Shown here: positions 32,257 to 41,674 of the stretch, piece by piece
Position numbering within the stretch: position 1 is the first letter of the stretch
Layout: each line of letters starts with the position of its first letter
Source of the DNA: Anaerobaca lacustris
GTDB lineage: Bacteria > Planctomycetota > Phycisphaerae > Sedimentisphaerales > Anaerobacaceae
Length of the DNA: 64,000 bases
Assembly (NCBI RefSeq): GCF_030012215.1
Contig: NZ_JASCXX010000002.1
Location: 1-64,000 of the forward strand
Direction: 5' to 3'
Made by a program: the position numbers and the translations under genes
The notes under the pieces: generated by a model
Told to the model about the DNA's origin: nothing
What the model saw: only the letters and a program-made list of their open reading frames with translations
Database searches by the model: none

Positions 32257-34506
32257 TCACCACACCTTCAGTGTGACTTGGCCTTCTCCCGGATCCTCGA
32301 ACGGGCCGGGGCAGGGCGCCGTCTCGTTTCGCTTTTTGCCAAAGTAGTCCGTGCTTAACGCCAAGGGCGTGCCGTCGGGGTTCTCATAGGCCGCCTTCGA
32401 GACGACTGTTTGTCCCAGGCGTTTCGTCGTGACCAGGGCGGACCTCGGATTGTGCCATGAGGGATCGACCCTGGCATGCAAATACACCGATTCGCCTTGT
32501 TCGACGATTCGAAGGCCGGGGTCGGACTGTGCCGGCCTGACACAATCCGGCTCGTTGGCGTAGGGCTCGGCGCCCTGGAGATAGACGTTGCCCTCGGCGA
32601 ACACCGGACGCGCCGCCTTGTCATAGGTGGCCAGGCCGCCCGGATGGACGAAGACGTTGTTGTAGAACCGGTCGTCGCCGCCAGCGATGTTCAGCAGGCC
32701 GGCGACCTCGGTGGAGTGCGGCTTGTGGAAGGGCGTTTCGCGGCTCAACTCGGGACGCAGCACGACGCGGCCGGCGAACAGGTTGTGCGCGTAGGCCCCG
32801 CCCTGCGACATGTCGAACAGCGCGATCGGCGAGAGGAAGATGTTGTGGTCCACCAGGAACGGACCGTGGTTGACCTCCACAAAGAGGTCTTCCGACGGGC
32901 CGTTGTCGTGCAGCAGGTTCCGCGTGACGCGTGTGCCCTGGGTCATCCAGTCGAGCCAGATGCCCCGGCAGGTGCGGTAGATGTGGTTGCGGCTGATCTC
33001 GGTGTCGATGGGGGCGTGCAGCTTGATGCCGGCCATCTCGGCGCCGGTGAACAGTTGGCGAACGTGAATGTCGTGAATAACGTTGCCGGTGATCGTGCTG
33101 AACACTGCGCCCAGGCTGCCGACGAGGCCCGCCTGCTCGCAATGGCTGATGCGATTGTTGCGTACGACATGGTGGCCGATGTTCTCCTTGGACCAGCCGC
33201 GTTCCAGTCCCCGCTCGATGGTCTTGACGTAGCCCTCGGCGGTGTTGGCGGATGTGTTGTCCCACTGGTCGCCGTGCTTGCCCAGCGTGATCCCGACGCA
33301 CGTCGAGTAGCGGATGTCACAATCCTCGATGATCCAACCTTTGCTCCAGTGCGTGCCGATCAGGCCGATCTGCTCGGCCGTCGGCGGGGCCCAGGGCGTC
33401 GCGGCGTGCATCATCGTGAAACCGCGCACGGTGAGGTAATTGACGCCGGGCCTGGCGGGGTAGAACACCGTCCGGCGAACGTTGATCTCCACCTCGGCGT
33501 CGTTCGGATTGACGTTCTCGAACTGCGCCCAGATCGTGGTGTTCGACGCATCCACCTGTGCGAACCACAGCCGCAGGTCCGCGATGGGGGCCGCCTCCGA
33601 ACGGGGTCCCTTGAACGCCAGATAGAGCGTCTTGACGCCGCTCGTCGGTTTGATCCTGGCGTGAAACGACGACCACGATTGCCAGTCGCCGGTGTTGGGG
33701 ACCGCGCAGACGCCCAGCAGTTCGCCGTCCGGCGCGTCCAGGCGGATCTCGATGGTCCCGCCGCGTGCCGCCGAGGCGGCGCGAATCTCGATCTGCTTTG
33801 CGTCCCGGCCGAAGTCGACGCGTTCGTATCGAACCCAGTCGCCATGCTCGATCCAGCCGATGCACTCGCCTCCCTCCGAGCAGGGGGCGGTCTGTATCCC
33901 GCGCTGGGCGGCGAAGGACGCGGCCGGAATCCGCTCCTGGCCGGGCCGCAGCCAGGCGACGTTCAGCAGGTATCCCTGCCCGCCCCGGACATACGAAGAC
34001 GCGGCGTCCCCGATGCCCTTGAGCACGTCGTCCAGCGTGGCCGCTTCGGTGAGCCAGTGGCCGTTCAGATAGACGGCCCCCGTGTGGTGGTTCCGCCCGC
34101 GCGGATTGAACCAGTCGCCGGCAATCCGATCGCTGTAGGGATTGAAGTCGCCGAAGAAGCCGTTGGGGATGACGACCTTCCAGGTGTCGTTCTGCACCTT
34201 CTGCCAGCCTTTGACGATCTCGGAGCCCTTGATGACGGCCTTTTCGCCGGGTGCGGCCCGATACACGACACGCTCGGCGTCGGACGCCCCGCCCCGGGCC
34301 GGGGTCACCCGCTCGCGATACACACCCTCATGCACCGTGACGACGTCGCCCGGCTGGGCGACCTGGGCCGCCTTCAAGATGGTCCGGAACGGCCGGGCGG
34401 ACGAGCCGTTGTCCTCGTCGCTGCCCCCGACCGAGACATGAAACTCCCGCGCCGAGACCACGGACGCGAGCAGTGCCGCACAGAATAGCACGTGGAAAGC
34501 CTTCAT
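32257..34506 (-). CDS. Secreted DUF1565/CBM6/parallel beta-helix protein
   Basis: In this 749-residue protein, residues 1-19 are a signal peptide. A DUF1565-type start reads REFHVSVGGSDEDNG, then PFRTILKAAQVAQPGDVV. Residues about 210-315 form a CBM6-like beta-sandwich (GEC, then IEHGDWVRYERVDFG). The rest is a long right-handed beta-helix with repeated NxI and HN coils (VVRNNRISHCEQAGLVGS). This arrangement occurs in polysaccharide lyases and in GH141-like glycosidases; I cannot choose. GGGAGG precedes the ATG. Its place with GH97 and GH78 genes supports a role in side-chain-rich plant or algal glycans. Confidence 0.8.
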   Translation of the reverse strand: MKAFHVLFCAALLASVVSAREFHVSVGGSDEDNGSSARPFRTILKAAQVAQPGDVVTVHEGVYRERVTPARGGASDAERVVYRAAPGEKAVIKGSEIVKGWQKVQNDTWKVVIPNGFFGDFNPYSDRIAGDWFNPRGRNHHTGAVYLNGHWLTEAATLDDVLKGIGDAASSYVRGGQGYLLNVAWLRPGQERIPAASFAAQRGIQTAPCSEGGECIGWIEHGDWVRYERVDFGRDAKQIEIRAASAARGGTIEIRLDAPDGELLGVCAVPNTGDWQSWSSFHARIKPTSGVKTLYLAFKGPRSEAAPIADLRLWFAQVDASNTTIWAQFENVNPNDAEVEINVRRTVFYPARPGVNYLTVRGFTMMHAATPWAPPTAEQIGLIGTHWSKGWIIEDCDIRYSTCVGITLGKHGDQWDNTSANTAEGYVKTIERGLERGWSKENIGHHVVRNNRISHCEQAGLVGSLGAVFSTITGNVIHDIHVRQLFTGAEMAGIKLHAPIDTEISRNHIYRTCRGIWLDWMTQGTRVTRNLLHDNGPSEDLFVEVNHGPFLVDHNIFLSPIALFDMSQGGAYAHNLFAGRVVLRPELSRETPFHKPHSTEVAGLLNIAGGDDRFYNNVFVHPGGLATYDKAARPVFAEGNVYLQGAEPYANEPDCVRPAQSDPGLRIVEQGESVYLHARVDPSWHNPRSALVTTKRLGQTVVSKAAYENPDGTPLALSTDYFGKKRNETAPCPGPFEDPGEGQVTLKVW

Positions 34507-34667
34507 AATGGTCCTCCCTGGACATTGTCCGATGTTAGCATGGCTTCTCAGACTTTCGCCGGCTTGTCCCCAAGCGGCGCACCTATGCTACCATCATCTC
34601 GACCAGGCGTCGAGCAATTCAAGGAGAGTTGTGGCCTTTGGATGCGGCCGGGTCCTGCGCTGCTGTG

Positions 34668-34722
34668 TGGGGCGAGCGTCCTCGCTCGCCTTTGGGGCAT
34701 CGTGCGGGGACGCACGACCTAC
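34668..34722 (+). repeat. Intergenic copy of the double-hairpin repeat
   Basis: TGGGGCGAGCGTCCTCGCTC opens a perfect GGCGAGCG/CGCTCGCC hairpin, followed by GTGCGGGGACGCAC and ACGACCTAC. The related sequence at 1911-1959 lies inside the pectate lyase gene. Confidence 0.6.
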
Positions 34723-34764
34723 AAGTGGCCGGACCGTCTCGCCGGCCCCGGACAGTCCATGATC

Positions 34765-35577
34765 TCACGCGTCAAAACCGGGGCGCAGGAAGGCGCGGGC
34801 GGCGGGGAATGCCGCTTCGATCTGAGACAGCAGACGCTGAAGGACGCTGAGCAGACGGAGAATCGCACGCTCCTGATCGGAGAAGTGCGGCAGCAGGGCC
34901 GCCCACGCGGCGATGGATCGCTCGACGCCGATCAGGGCGACTTTGGCCGAACCGTTAGCGTCTTCGGAGGCATCTTCACGATCCTCGAATCGGCCACGGA
35001 GCATCCCGGCTGCGGCCCGGCAGAGTTTGACGTAGATCTGGTGCTGGTACCAGCGGATGACTTCGATGTCGTCTTTGATTCTGACCGCGTCGTCGGCCGG
35101 GTTCGTGCCCGGCACATCGGCCTGGGCCAGCGATTCCAGTTCCTCGGCCTTTCGTTCGAGGTGCCACTTGTTGGCCTCGAACCAATCATTGACTATCTCG
35201 GCGTATTCCCTCGCGGCCCGGCTACAGGGCTGCTCCCTGGCGATGTCGTGAATGTGACGGACTGGTTCGGCTGTTTCATCGCCATCGAACGCATCGAGAT
35301 CGATGCCCAGTTCTTTGGCCTTCTCTTTGACCATCTCCGCAGTGGCGGCGAAGATGTCCCCCAGCTTGCTCCAGAAGGCTTCGTTCTTCACGTCGCGAGA
35401 AGCGGGACTATCGAACGCCTCCTCGCTCATGGCATAGGTCATGCAGCGAGAGGTAAATGCGCAGCGCTCGCACCACCGGTCGCAGTAGTCGTAGATGCCG
35501 GGAATGAACCGCGGGTCGTTCGCAAGCTCTTCGATGCGTTCCTTGTCCATGTCTTTTGTGTCGATGGTCGCGTTCAA
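34765..35577 (-). CDS. Hypothetical protein with N-terminal Cys cluster
   Basis: The 270-residue, largely helical, acidic soluble protein has IYDYCDRWCERCAFTSRC near residue 28. The four Cys are spaced C-x3-C-x2-C-x5-C, which could bind zinc or an iron-sulfur cluster. The helical remainder includes REYAEIVNDWFEANKWHLER. I recall similar proteins in other Planctomycetota but no function. A TTG at 35577 overlaps the stop of the oxidoreductase gene (TTGA), suggesting coupling. The ATG at 35550 is an alternative. It is last in the operon starting with the GH78 gene. Confidence 0.6.
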   Translation of the reverse strand: MNATIDTKDMDKERIEELANDPRFIPGIYDYCDRWCERCAFTSRCMTYAMSEEAFDSPASRDVKNEAFWSKLGDIFAATAEMVKEKAKELGIDLDAFDGDETAEPVRHIHDIAREQPCSRAAREYAEIVNDWFEANKWHLERKAEELESLAQADVPGTNPADDAVRIKDDIEVIRWYQHQIYVKLCRAAAGMLRGRFEDREDASEDANGSAKVALIGVERSIAAWAALLPHFSDQERAILRLLSVLQRLLSQIEAAFPAARAFLRPGFDA

Positions 35578-36989
35578 TACTCCCGGTCTTTCAGGAGGCC
35601 GGGCTGGGGCGCGGGGTACAGGCCGTCGGCGCCGGCCCGCACGGGCGCGGGTGAATCGGCCGTCAGCTTGTCCACGTCGCCGGCGAACTCCTCCTCGCAG
35701 TTGAGCATCTCATCGTAGGTTACGACTTGCCCGGTGTGGACGGCCCGGCGGGCCATCGCGGTAACGAGGCTGGCCTCTGCGCCGCGTTTGGCTTCGTTGA
35801 AAGGCGTGTCGTTGCGAATCGCGTCGATCAGATGGTCCCATTCGAGTTGATAGGGATTCGGCTCGGGCTGCGGGAACGCCCAGGTGAGATTGGCCCTGGC
35901 GAAATCGTGGCTCTTGTAGATGCGGCATTTGGCCGGCGTGTGCATGTGGGTCGAGATCACGGCCGCGCCCTTGGTCCCGTGGGCGTAGCTGGCGAATTCA
36001 CCGCGACAGCCCGCCATAGCGCGGACGTAGATGAACAGCGTCGCGCCGTCGGCGAAGGTGCATTCGACGTCGTAATGGTCGAAGTTCTGATCGACGTTCC
36101 CGTCGCGATAGCAGCGGCCGCCGGAGCCCTGGGCCTTCACCGGCCAGGCGCCTTTCATCCAGCAGCATTCATCGACGTTGTGCGCGATGATGTCCTGGAA
36201 GAGGCCGCCGCTGGCCCACATGAAACCGAGGTAGTGCCGAATCTGCCAGAGCAGCTCGCTGAGGTCGCTGCGGTTGGGTCCGGTGAACCCCGCCGGGCCG
36301 TGCTGCCGGTATGTACGGAGCGTCAGCAGGTCGCCGATCGCGCCGGACTGGATGCGGTCGTACAACTCCCAGCGGGCCTTGCAGTGGCGGCACATCAGCC
36401 CGACGCCCACCTTGAGGTTCTTCCGCTCGGATTCGGCGGCAAGCTCGAGCATCTTGCGGGTGCTCGGTCCATCGACTGTCACGGGCTTTTCCATGAAGAC
36501 GTTGATGCCCTTCTGGATCGCATAGCGGAAGTGGACCCAGCGGAACGCCACGGGGGTCGTCAGGATCACGACATCGCCCGGGCGCAGGCAGTCGATGGCG
36601 TTCTTATAGGCGTCCAGTCCGACGAACCGTCGCTCCGGCGGCACGTCGATCTTGTCGGCCCGATAGCCCATCACCCAGATATCGGCGGAGCCTTCGGTCC
36701 TCGGGGCGCTGGCGGCCTCGATCAGGCCGTTGTAGCTGCGCTGGAGGCGTTCTTCGAAGACGTCGGCCATGGCGAACAGCTTGACCGGGCCGTTCTTGAC
36801 CGCCATGGCGTTGGCCGCTGCGCCTGAGCCGCGTCCGCCGCAGCCGACCAGCGCCACGCGAATCACGGAATCGTCGCTCGCATACGCACGCGGCGACAAC
36901 GCGCCCAGCATCGCCGAAGCCGTTACGATCTGGCCGCTGCTCTTGAGGAATGCACGACGGGACGAATGCTTTGCCTTGGTGTTCTTCAT
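35574..36989 (-). CDS. Tat-exported Gfo/Idh/MocA-family oxidoreductase
   Basis: The 471-residue protein has a twin-arginine signal (SSRRAFLKSSGQIVTASAML). A Rossmann fold VIRVALVGCGGRGSGAA and the family's INVFMEKPVTVDGPSTRKML, with the Glu-Lys-Pro signature, follow. The C-terminal beta-sheet dimerisation domain holds HNVDECCWMKGAWP. Members oxidise or reduce sugars and inositols with NAD(P). Exported, cofactor-carrying versions are especially numerous in Planctomycetota. AGGAGAACAACGATC precedes the ATG. It sits between a glycosidase-like gene and the Cys-cluster gene and may modify released sugars. Confidence 0.92.
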   Translation of the reverse strand: MKNTKAKHSSRRAFLKSSGQIVTASAMLGALSPRAYASDDSVIRVALVGCGGRGSGAAANAMAVKNGPVKLFAMADVFEERLQRSYNGLIEAASAPRTEGSADIWVMGYRADKIDVPPERRFVGLDAYKNAIDCLRPGDVVILTTPVAFRWVHFRYAIQKGINVFMEKPVTVDGPSTRKMLELAAESERKNLKVGVGLMCRHCKARWELYDRIQSGAIGDLLTLRTYRQHGPAGFTGPNRSDLSELLWQIRHYLGFMWASGGLFQDIIAHNVDECCWMKGAWPVKAQGSGGRCYRDGNVDQNFDHYDVECTFADGATLFIYVRAMAGCRGEFASYAHGTKGAAVISTHMHTPAKCRIYKSHDFARANLTWAFPQPEPNPYQLEWDHLIDAIRNDTPFNEAKRGAEASLVTAMARRAVHTGQVVTYDEMLNCEEEFAGDVDKLTADSPAPVRAGADGLYPAPQPGLLKDREY

Positions 36990-37018
36990 GATCGTTGTTC
37001 TCCTGTCCAGTCAGTCGG

Positions 37019-38560
37019 CTACCACCATTTTGGATTGTCTTGTAGAAACTGCATGACGGCCTGGTACTTGGGGGCTTCGGCGGCCGGCTGGCCGTGGTAT
37101 TCGAGCAGGCCCCAGGAGCCCCACTTGGAGTAGGTGCCCATCGAGCTGAAGATGGCCATCAGGGTCCCGCCGTTCTGCTTCCAGCCGGCGAGGTAGTCGA
37201 GGTAGAGCTGTTTCATGCGCGGATGGCGATTGGCGGCGTGGAACAGTTGCATCATCTTCTCATTGTTCTCGGCGCCGCCGTGGCCGACGAGGTGCTGGCC
37301 GCCCTCGTAGGCGACCAGGCGCAGGCCGCGCTGGGTGGCGAGCTCGGCCTGTCTGGCGATCGTCTCATTGCCTTCGGCGATGAACTCGGCACATCGGTCG
37401 AGCACCTGGTCCACGGTCATCTGCGCGACCTGATCCTGTCGCTTGGGATCGCCGAGAGCGTTGCCGAAGTAGGGGGCGATGCCCAGCGCGTCGGCGTGCT
37501 CGTACGCCCGCTCGAAGTCCATCACCTGCTCGCTGGTCCAGGGGTTGGCGCTCTGGGCGGCCAGGACGCGGACGAGGCGGTCGGTCCCGCCGAAGACCTC
37601 TTCCCATATGCCAAAGATCTCGACGGACCGTTTCGAGTAGTATTGCAGTTGCGCCTGATAGTCGTTGTCGCTGAGGCCCAGCTCCTTGCCTTTGTCGCGA
37701 CAGTAGCGGGCCTGGGCGAAGACGCCGTTCCAGCATTCGTTCGAGTACTCGACGTAGATCTTCAGGTCGGGATCGAGCCCGGCCTTGACCATCTCGGCGA
37801 AGCTTCGCACGTAGTCGTCGCTCGCCATGTGCGGCATGCAGAACCACGGATCGGCGCCGAGCATGTTGCTCAGCCGGATCATGTATTCCAGCGCGACGCC
37901 AGCGTCGGTGCCCTGCGTCTGGAACGCGGGCGTCGCGCGGTCCGCCCAGTCGGTCTGCTCCGAGCCGTTGGTGCGCTGAAAGTCCATGAAACGCAGCGTG
38001 CTGAGCCGCTCCCAGCGTTCGAGGAAGTCCGGATGGAAAGGCTGCTCGTCGTACGTCTGCTCGAAGCCGGGCAGGAGCACGCGGATATGGCGGACCGGGT
38101 CGCTCGGATCGGTCTCGGTGACGCGCAGCGTCAGCAGGTTCTGGCTCGCCTTGACGCGAATGCGTATCCGGCCGGGCCGCCCCTCGACTGTCTCAACGCC
38201 ATAGGCGAATGTGATCTTACCCCGGCCTTCGTACAGGCAGGTGTAGATGCCCTCAGGATAGCCCATCGCCGGCCGACTCAGGACGATCGAATCGGCGAAC
38301 TGCCCGCCGGCGGCCAGAGAGCGGACGTAGCCGTCGTCGGTCAGATCGAGCGGGCCGCCCTGGGCGTAGCCCTTGCCCGGCGCCTGGCTCTTGAAGGTCT
38401 GCGAGTGCTTGAACAGATCGACGAAGACGATCTCCGACGACCAGTACGTCACGCCGCCCAGGTTGATGCCCAACGACGCGTCGTCGTTCGGCGCCGCGCC
38501 GGCGGCACAGGCCGCGTGCCCTGCGGCCAGCAGGGCGATGCACAGGAGTTTTGCTCTCAT
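37019..38560 (-). CDS. Secreted glycosidase-like (cellulose-binding-protein-like) protein
   Basis: The 513-residue protein has a signal peptide (LLCIALLAAGHAACAAGA). An N-terminal beta-rich part (GINLGGVTYWSSE through about 170) precedes a region resembling a clan-A barrel. IYVEYSNECWNGVF and LRLVAYEGGQHLVG contain the two Glu expected at the ends of strands 4 and 7. Such proteins are usually annotated only as cellulose-binding-like in Planctomycetota. The activity is unproven. It lies 22 bp downstream of the GH78 gene and 29 bp upstream of the oxidoreductase, within one operon. Confidence 0.7.
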   Translation of the reverse strand: MRAKLLCIALLAAGHAACAAGAAPNDDASLGINLGGVTYWSSEIVFVDLFKHSQTFKSQAPGKGYAQGGPLDLTDDGYVRSLAAGGQFADSIVLSRPAMGYPEGIYTCLYEGRGKITFAYGVETVEGRPGRIRIRVKASQNLLTLRVTETDPSDPVRHIRVLLPGFEQTYDEQPFHPDFLERWERLSTLRFMDFQRTNGSEQTDWADRATPAFQTQGTDAGVALEYMIRLSNMLGADPWFCMPHMASDDYVRSFAEMVKAGLDPDLKIYVEYSNECWNGVFAQARYCRDKGKELGLSDNDYQAQLQYYSKRSVEIFGIWEEVFGGTDRLVRVLAAQSANPWTSEQVMDFERAYEHADALGIAPYFGNALGDPKRQDQVAQMTVDQVLDRCAEFIAEGNETIARQAELATQRGLRLVAYEGGQHLVGHGGAENNEKMMQLFHAANRHPRMKQLYLDYLAGWKQNGGTLMAIFSSMGTYSKWGSWGLLEYHGQPAAEAPKYQAVMQFLQDNPKWW

Positions 38561-38582
38561 TGTCTCTTCCTCAAAACCGTTC

Positions 38583-41312
38583 TCAGCGGGACAGCTTGGA
38601 ATGGAATTCAAAAGTCCCCGACTCGACCTCGAACACGACGTAGCCGTCTTCCAGGCGGGCGAAACGCACGTGGTCACCCGAATGGATCGTGCTCGGTCCT
38701 TCCTTGGCGAACTGCTCCTCGTCGCAGGGGACATACACGGTGGCGGTGGTGTTCGTCGGGACGGCGACCTTCAGCGTGAAACGGTCGCCCTTGACGTCCC
38801 ATGCGCTCTTGATCGTGCCGTACATCGATTCGTGCTCAGCCCGCACCCAGGTGACATCGCCGAGCAGTTGCGGCTTGATGACGACGTGCTTGAATCCGAC
38901 CGCGTCGGGACTGAGATTGATGCCCGCCAGGGCCTGATAGAACCAGGCGCTGATGTGCCCGAACATGATGTGATTGCGCGAGGCGCCGCCGTCCCATTGC
39001 TCCCAGAGCGTGGTGGCGCCCTGCGCGATCCAATGGCCCCAGCTTGGGTACGTGGTCTTCGTCGCCATCTTGTAGACCACGTCGGCCCGGCCGTTGGCGG
39101 TCAGCGCGTCGATCAGGTACTTGGTGCCGAGAATGCCGGCGTCGAGATGGTTGTCGTTCTTCTCGATCCTCTCGACGAGCTTGTCGACGACCCGCTGTCG
39201 CTCGGCGGGGTGGACGAGTCCGTGGTAGAGCGCGCAGCTCATCGCGGTCTGCGTGCCGCCGGCGTAGAGGCCGGTCTTCGGGTCGAAGAACGCCCGGTTG
39301 AAGGCGTCGCGGATGCGCATCGCCAGGTCGGCGTAGTGGCGGGCGTCGTCGGTTTTGCCCAGCATCGCCGCGACCTTCGAGACGATCAGCGCGTCGCGGT
39401 AGTAGTAGCCGGTGGACGTGACCTTGGCGGGCGTCTCGGTCTTGGCGGGCACCCAGTCGCCCAGGCCGATCGAGACGATGCCGTTGTCGGCCTTGCTGGT
39501 GAGGTAGTCCACGTAGCGTTTGAACCGCTCGTAGTGCTCGGTGAGGATTCGCGTGTCGTCGCGGTATTGGTACATGTACCAGGGGATCAGCAGATACGCA
39601 CTGTCCCAGGCGGGTCCGTTGCCCCAGGCGTAGCCCCAGCCGGCGGTTGGGACGATGCCGGGCAGTTCGCCGCTGTCGCGCTGCTCGTCTTTGAAGTCGG
39701 TCATCCACTTGGTGTAGGCGGCCGCCGCGTCGAAGTTGTAGAGCCCCAGTTCGGCCGCCAGATGAGCGTCGCCCGTCCAGCCGTTCTTCTCACGGTGGGG
39801 ACAATCGGTGGGGTAGCCGTGGTAGTTGCCGACGTAGGCCCAGAGCGTGCAGCGCTGAATCTTGTTGAACAGGTCGTTGGAGCACTCGAAGAGGCCCGCC
39901 TGGTCGAGGGCGGTGTGGACGATGCGGCCCTGAATCGTATCGGCGTCGGGCTTGCCGGGCAGGCCGGTCACCTGGACGTACTGGAAGCCGTGGTAAACGA
40001 ATCGCGGCTCCCACGTTTCCGTGCCTTCGCCCTTGAGGATATAGGTGTCGGTCTGGAACGGCGTGCTCTTGGTGTGGACGGCGATGTCCTTCTGGTCGAT
40101 GGTCCCGTCGTCGTTGAGACGTTCGGCGTACTGCATCACCACCTTCGTCCCGGCCGGACCGCTGGTTTTCAGCCGGGCCCAGCCGGCGATGTTCTGCCCG
40201 AGGTCGAAGACGTACACGCCGGGTTTGGGCTCGGCGACCTTCACCGGCTTGAGCGTGCCGATGACTTGAATGGGCGGCATCATCTGGGCGCTGAGCGTGC
40301 CCTTGGGACCGGGGCCGACCTTCGTCAGCGACCAGTTCGCGTCGCTGGTGTCGGCCGTATTCCAGCCGGGAATCTCACGCCGGGCGTCGTAGGTTTCGCC
40401 CTGTCGGATGCAGTTGAACGTGATCGGGCTCGGCGCAACCCGCCACGTCCCGTCGCTGGCGATCGTTCGCGCGGTGCCGTCGGTAAACGTCACTTCGAGC
40501 TGGCATCGCAGCGTCGGCCGGGCCCGCCAGGGCGCCTTGTTGAAATTCCACGCCGCTTCGGCGTCCATGTCGTACCAGCCGTTGCCCAGGACGACCGCGA
40601 TGGCGTTGAACTCGCTCTTCAACTGCCCCGTGACGTCATAGGTGACGTAGAGCGCGCGCCGGTCGTAGCGTGTGAACGCCGGGTCCAGGACGTGGTCGCC
40701 CACCTTGCCGCCGTTCAGATGCGCTTCGTAGTAGCCGAGCCCGCAGATGTAGAGCCGCGCCTGTCGGACGGGCTTGGACAGAACGAACGTTTTGCGGAAG
40801 ATCGGCGCCGGCGGCATCCCGTCCTCGTCGCCCGGCGCGGTGATCCACTTCGCCTGCCAATCGTCCGGTTCGAGCAGGCCCATCTCCCACGTCGCAACGG
40901 CGCTGAACGGGCTGGGCTTGTCGTCCCTGTCCCAGACGCGGACCTTCCAGAAGCAGCGGGTCCGCGAAGCGAGCGGCCGGCCGGCATAGGCGACCTGGAT
41001 CGACCGGTCCGATGTCACCTTGCCCGTGTTCCACAGGTCGGCGCGGTTGTCTCTGAGCAGCTCTTCATTGCTCGCAACGAGGACCTGGTAGGCGGTCTGC
41101 TTCCGGCCTCGCCACTGCGATTGGAGCTTCCAGCTCAGACGAGGCTGCACCACGTCGATGCCCAGCGGTTCGCAGAGGTATTCACATCGCAGATCGGTTG
41201 CCCGCATGTCGCTGCCCAGGGTAGGCAGGGGCAGGTTGACGGTCGGCAGGTTCAGCACCGTGGCGGAGACGGCCGAGATCTGAATCAGGAGCATGGTTGC
41301 CAGTTGCGTCAT
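38583..41312 (-). CDS. GH78 alpha-L-rhamnosidase
   Basis: The 909-residue protein has an N-terminal hydrophobic signal, then RCEYLCEPLGIDVVQPRLSW, the fibronectin-like start of this family. Two beta-sandwich modules follow. The (alpha/alpha)6 catalytic barrel shows the GH78 hallmark TDCPHREKNGWTGDAHL and GLGDWVPAKTETP. The concluding EQWDGGASRNHIMFGHISAW and C-terminal beta domain are also typical. It removes terminal alpha-L-rhamnose, for example from rhamnogalacturonan. GGAGGT lies before the ATG. It is the first gene of a four-gene operon. Confidence 0.96.
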   Translation of the reverse strand: MTQLATMLLIQISAVSATVLNLPTVNLPLPTLGSDMRATDLRCEYLCEPLGIDVVQPRLSWKLQSQWRGRKQTAYQVLVASNEELLRDNRADLWNTGKVTSDRSIQVAYAGRPLASRTRCFWKVRVWDRDDKPSPFSAVATWEMGLLEPDDWQAKWITAPGDEDGMPPAPIFRKTFVLSKPVRQARLYICGLGYYEAHLNGGKVGDHVLDPAFTRYDRRALYVTYDVTGQLKSEFNAIAVVLGNGWYDMDAEAAWNFNKAPWRARPTLRCQLEVTFTDGTARTIASDGTWRVAPSPITFNCIRQGETYDARREIPGWNTADTSDANWSLTKVGPGPKGTLSAQMMPPIQVIGTLKPVKVAEPKPGVYVFDLGQNIAGWARLKTSGPAGTKVVMQYAERLNDDGTIDQKDIAVHTKSTPFQTDTYILKGEGTETWEPRFVYHGFQYVQVTGLPGKPDADTIQGRIVHTALDQAGLFECSNDLFNKIQRCTLWAYVGNYHGYPTDCPHREKNGWTGDAHLAAELGLYNFDAAAAYTKWMTDFKDEQRDSGELPGIVPTAGWGYAWGNGPAWDSAYLLIPWYMYQYRDDTRILTEHYERFKRYVDYLTSKADNGIVSIGLGDWVPAKTETPAKVTSTGYYYRDALIVSKVAAMLGKTDDARHYADLAMRIRDAFNRAFFDPKTGLYAGGTQTAMSCALYHGLVHPAERQRVVDKLVERIEKNDNHLDAGILGTKYLIDALTANGRADVVYKMATKTTYPSWGHWIAQGATTLWEQWDGGASRNHIMFGHISAWFYQALAGINLSPDAVGFKHVVIKPQLLGDVTWVRAEHESMYGTIKSAWDVKGDRFTLKVAVPTNTTATVYVPCDEEQFAKEGPSTIHSGDHVRFARLEDGYVVFEVESGTFEFHSKLSR

Positions 41313-41674
41313 GGTCGTGTACCTCCAGTACCGAATTGGAAAGACTCCTCAGGACCGCCATTGTGGCGCATGGCGATGCCGAACGCAAGTTCGAATCGCA
41401 CGTCTGTACCTCACGGGTGCGATTCCTGTTTGCACATGGATTCTCGCAGAGCCCAGCAACACGTCCCGTCGTTCCCGGTAGGGGCGACGCATGCGTCGCC
41501 CTTACGGCACACGATCTGACCATCGCTTGTGTAGCAGATGAGTCTACCGGTGTGGTTTGACGGCTGATCGACTCGGTATGCCGCGGGTGGCAGCCTCAAG
41601 CCCGCAGGGCTTGGGGATGGCGGACGTCTGGGCCGCGAGCGGCCGGACGTGACGTGCGGGACGAATGGCAGAGG
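41313..41674. other. Intergenic region with two palindromic repeats
   Basis: It holds the palindrome GGGCGACGCATGCGTCGCCC (41482-41501, flanked by GTA and TAC), a type dispersed in many genomes. It also holds a 35-bp half copy (41587-41621) of the element at 45593-45688. No gene is visible, although it must contain the promoter of the GH78 operon. Confidence 0.6.

Noticed and set aside
38373-41519. 1048-codon open frame on the plus strand opposite the GH78 gene
   Set aside because: This is a shadow of the alpha-L-rhamnosidase codon bias; the GH78 motifs are all on the minus strand.
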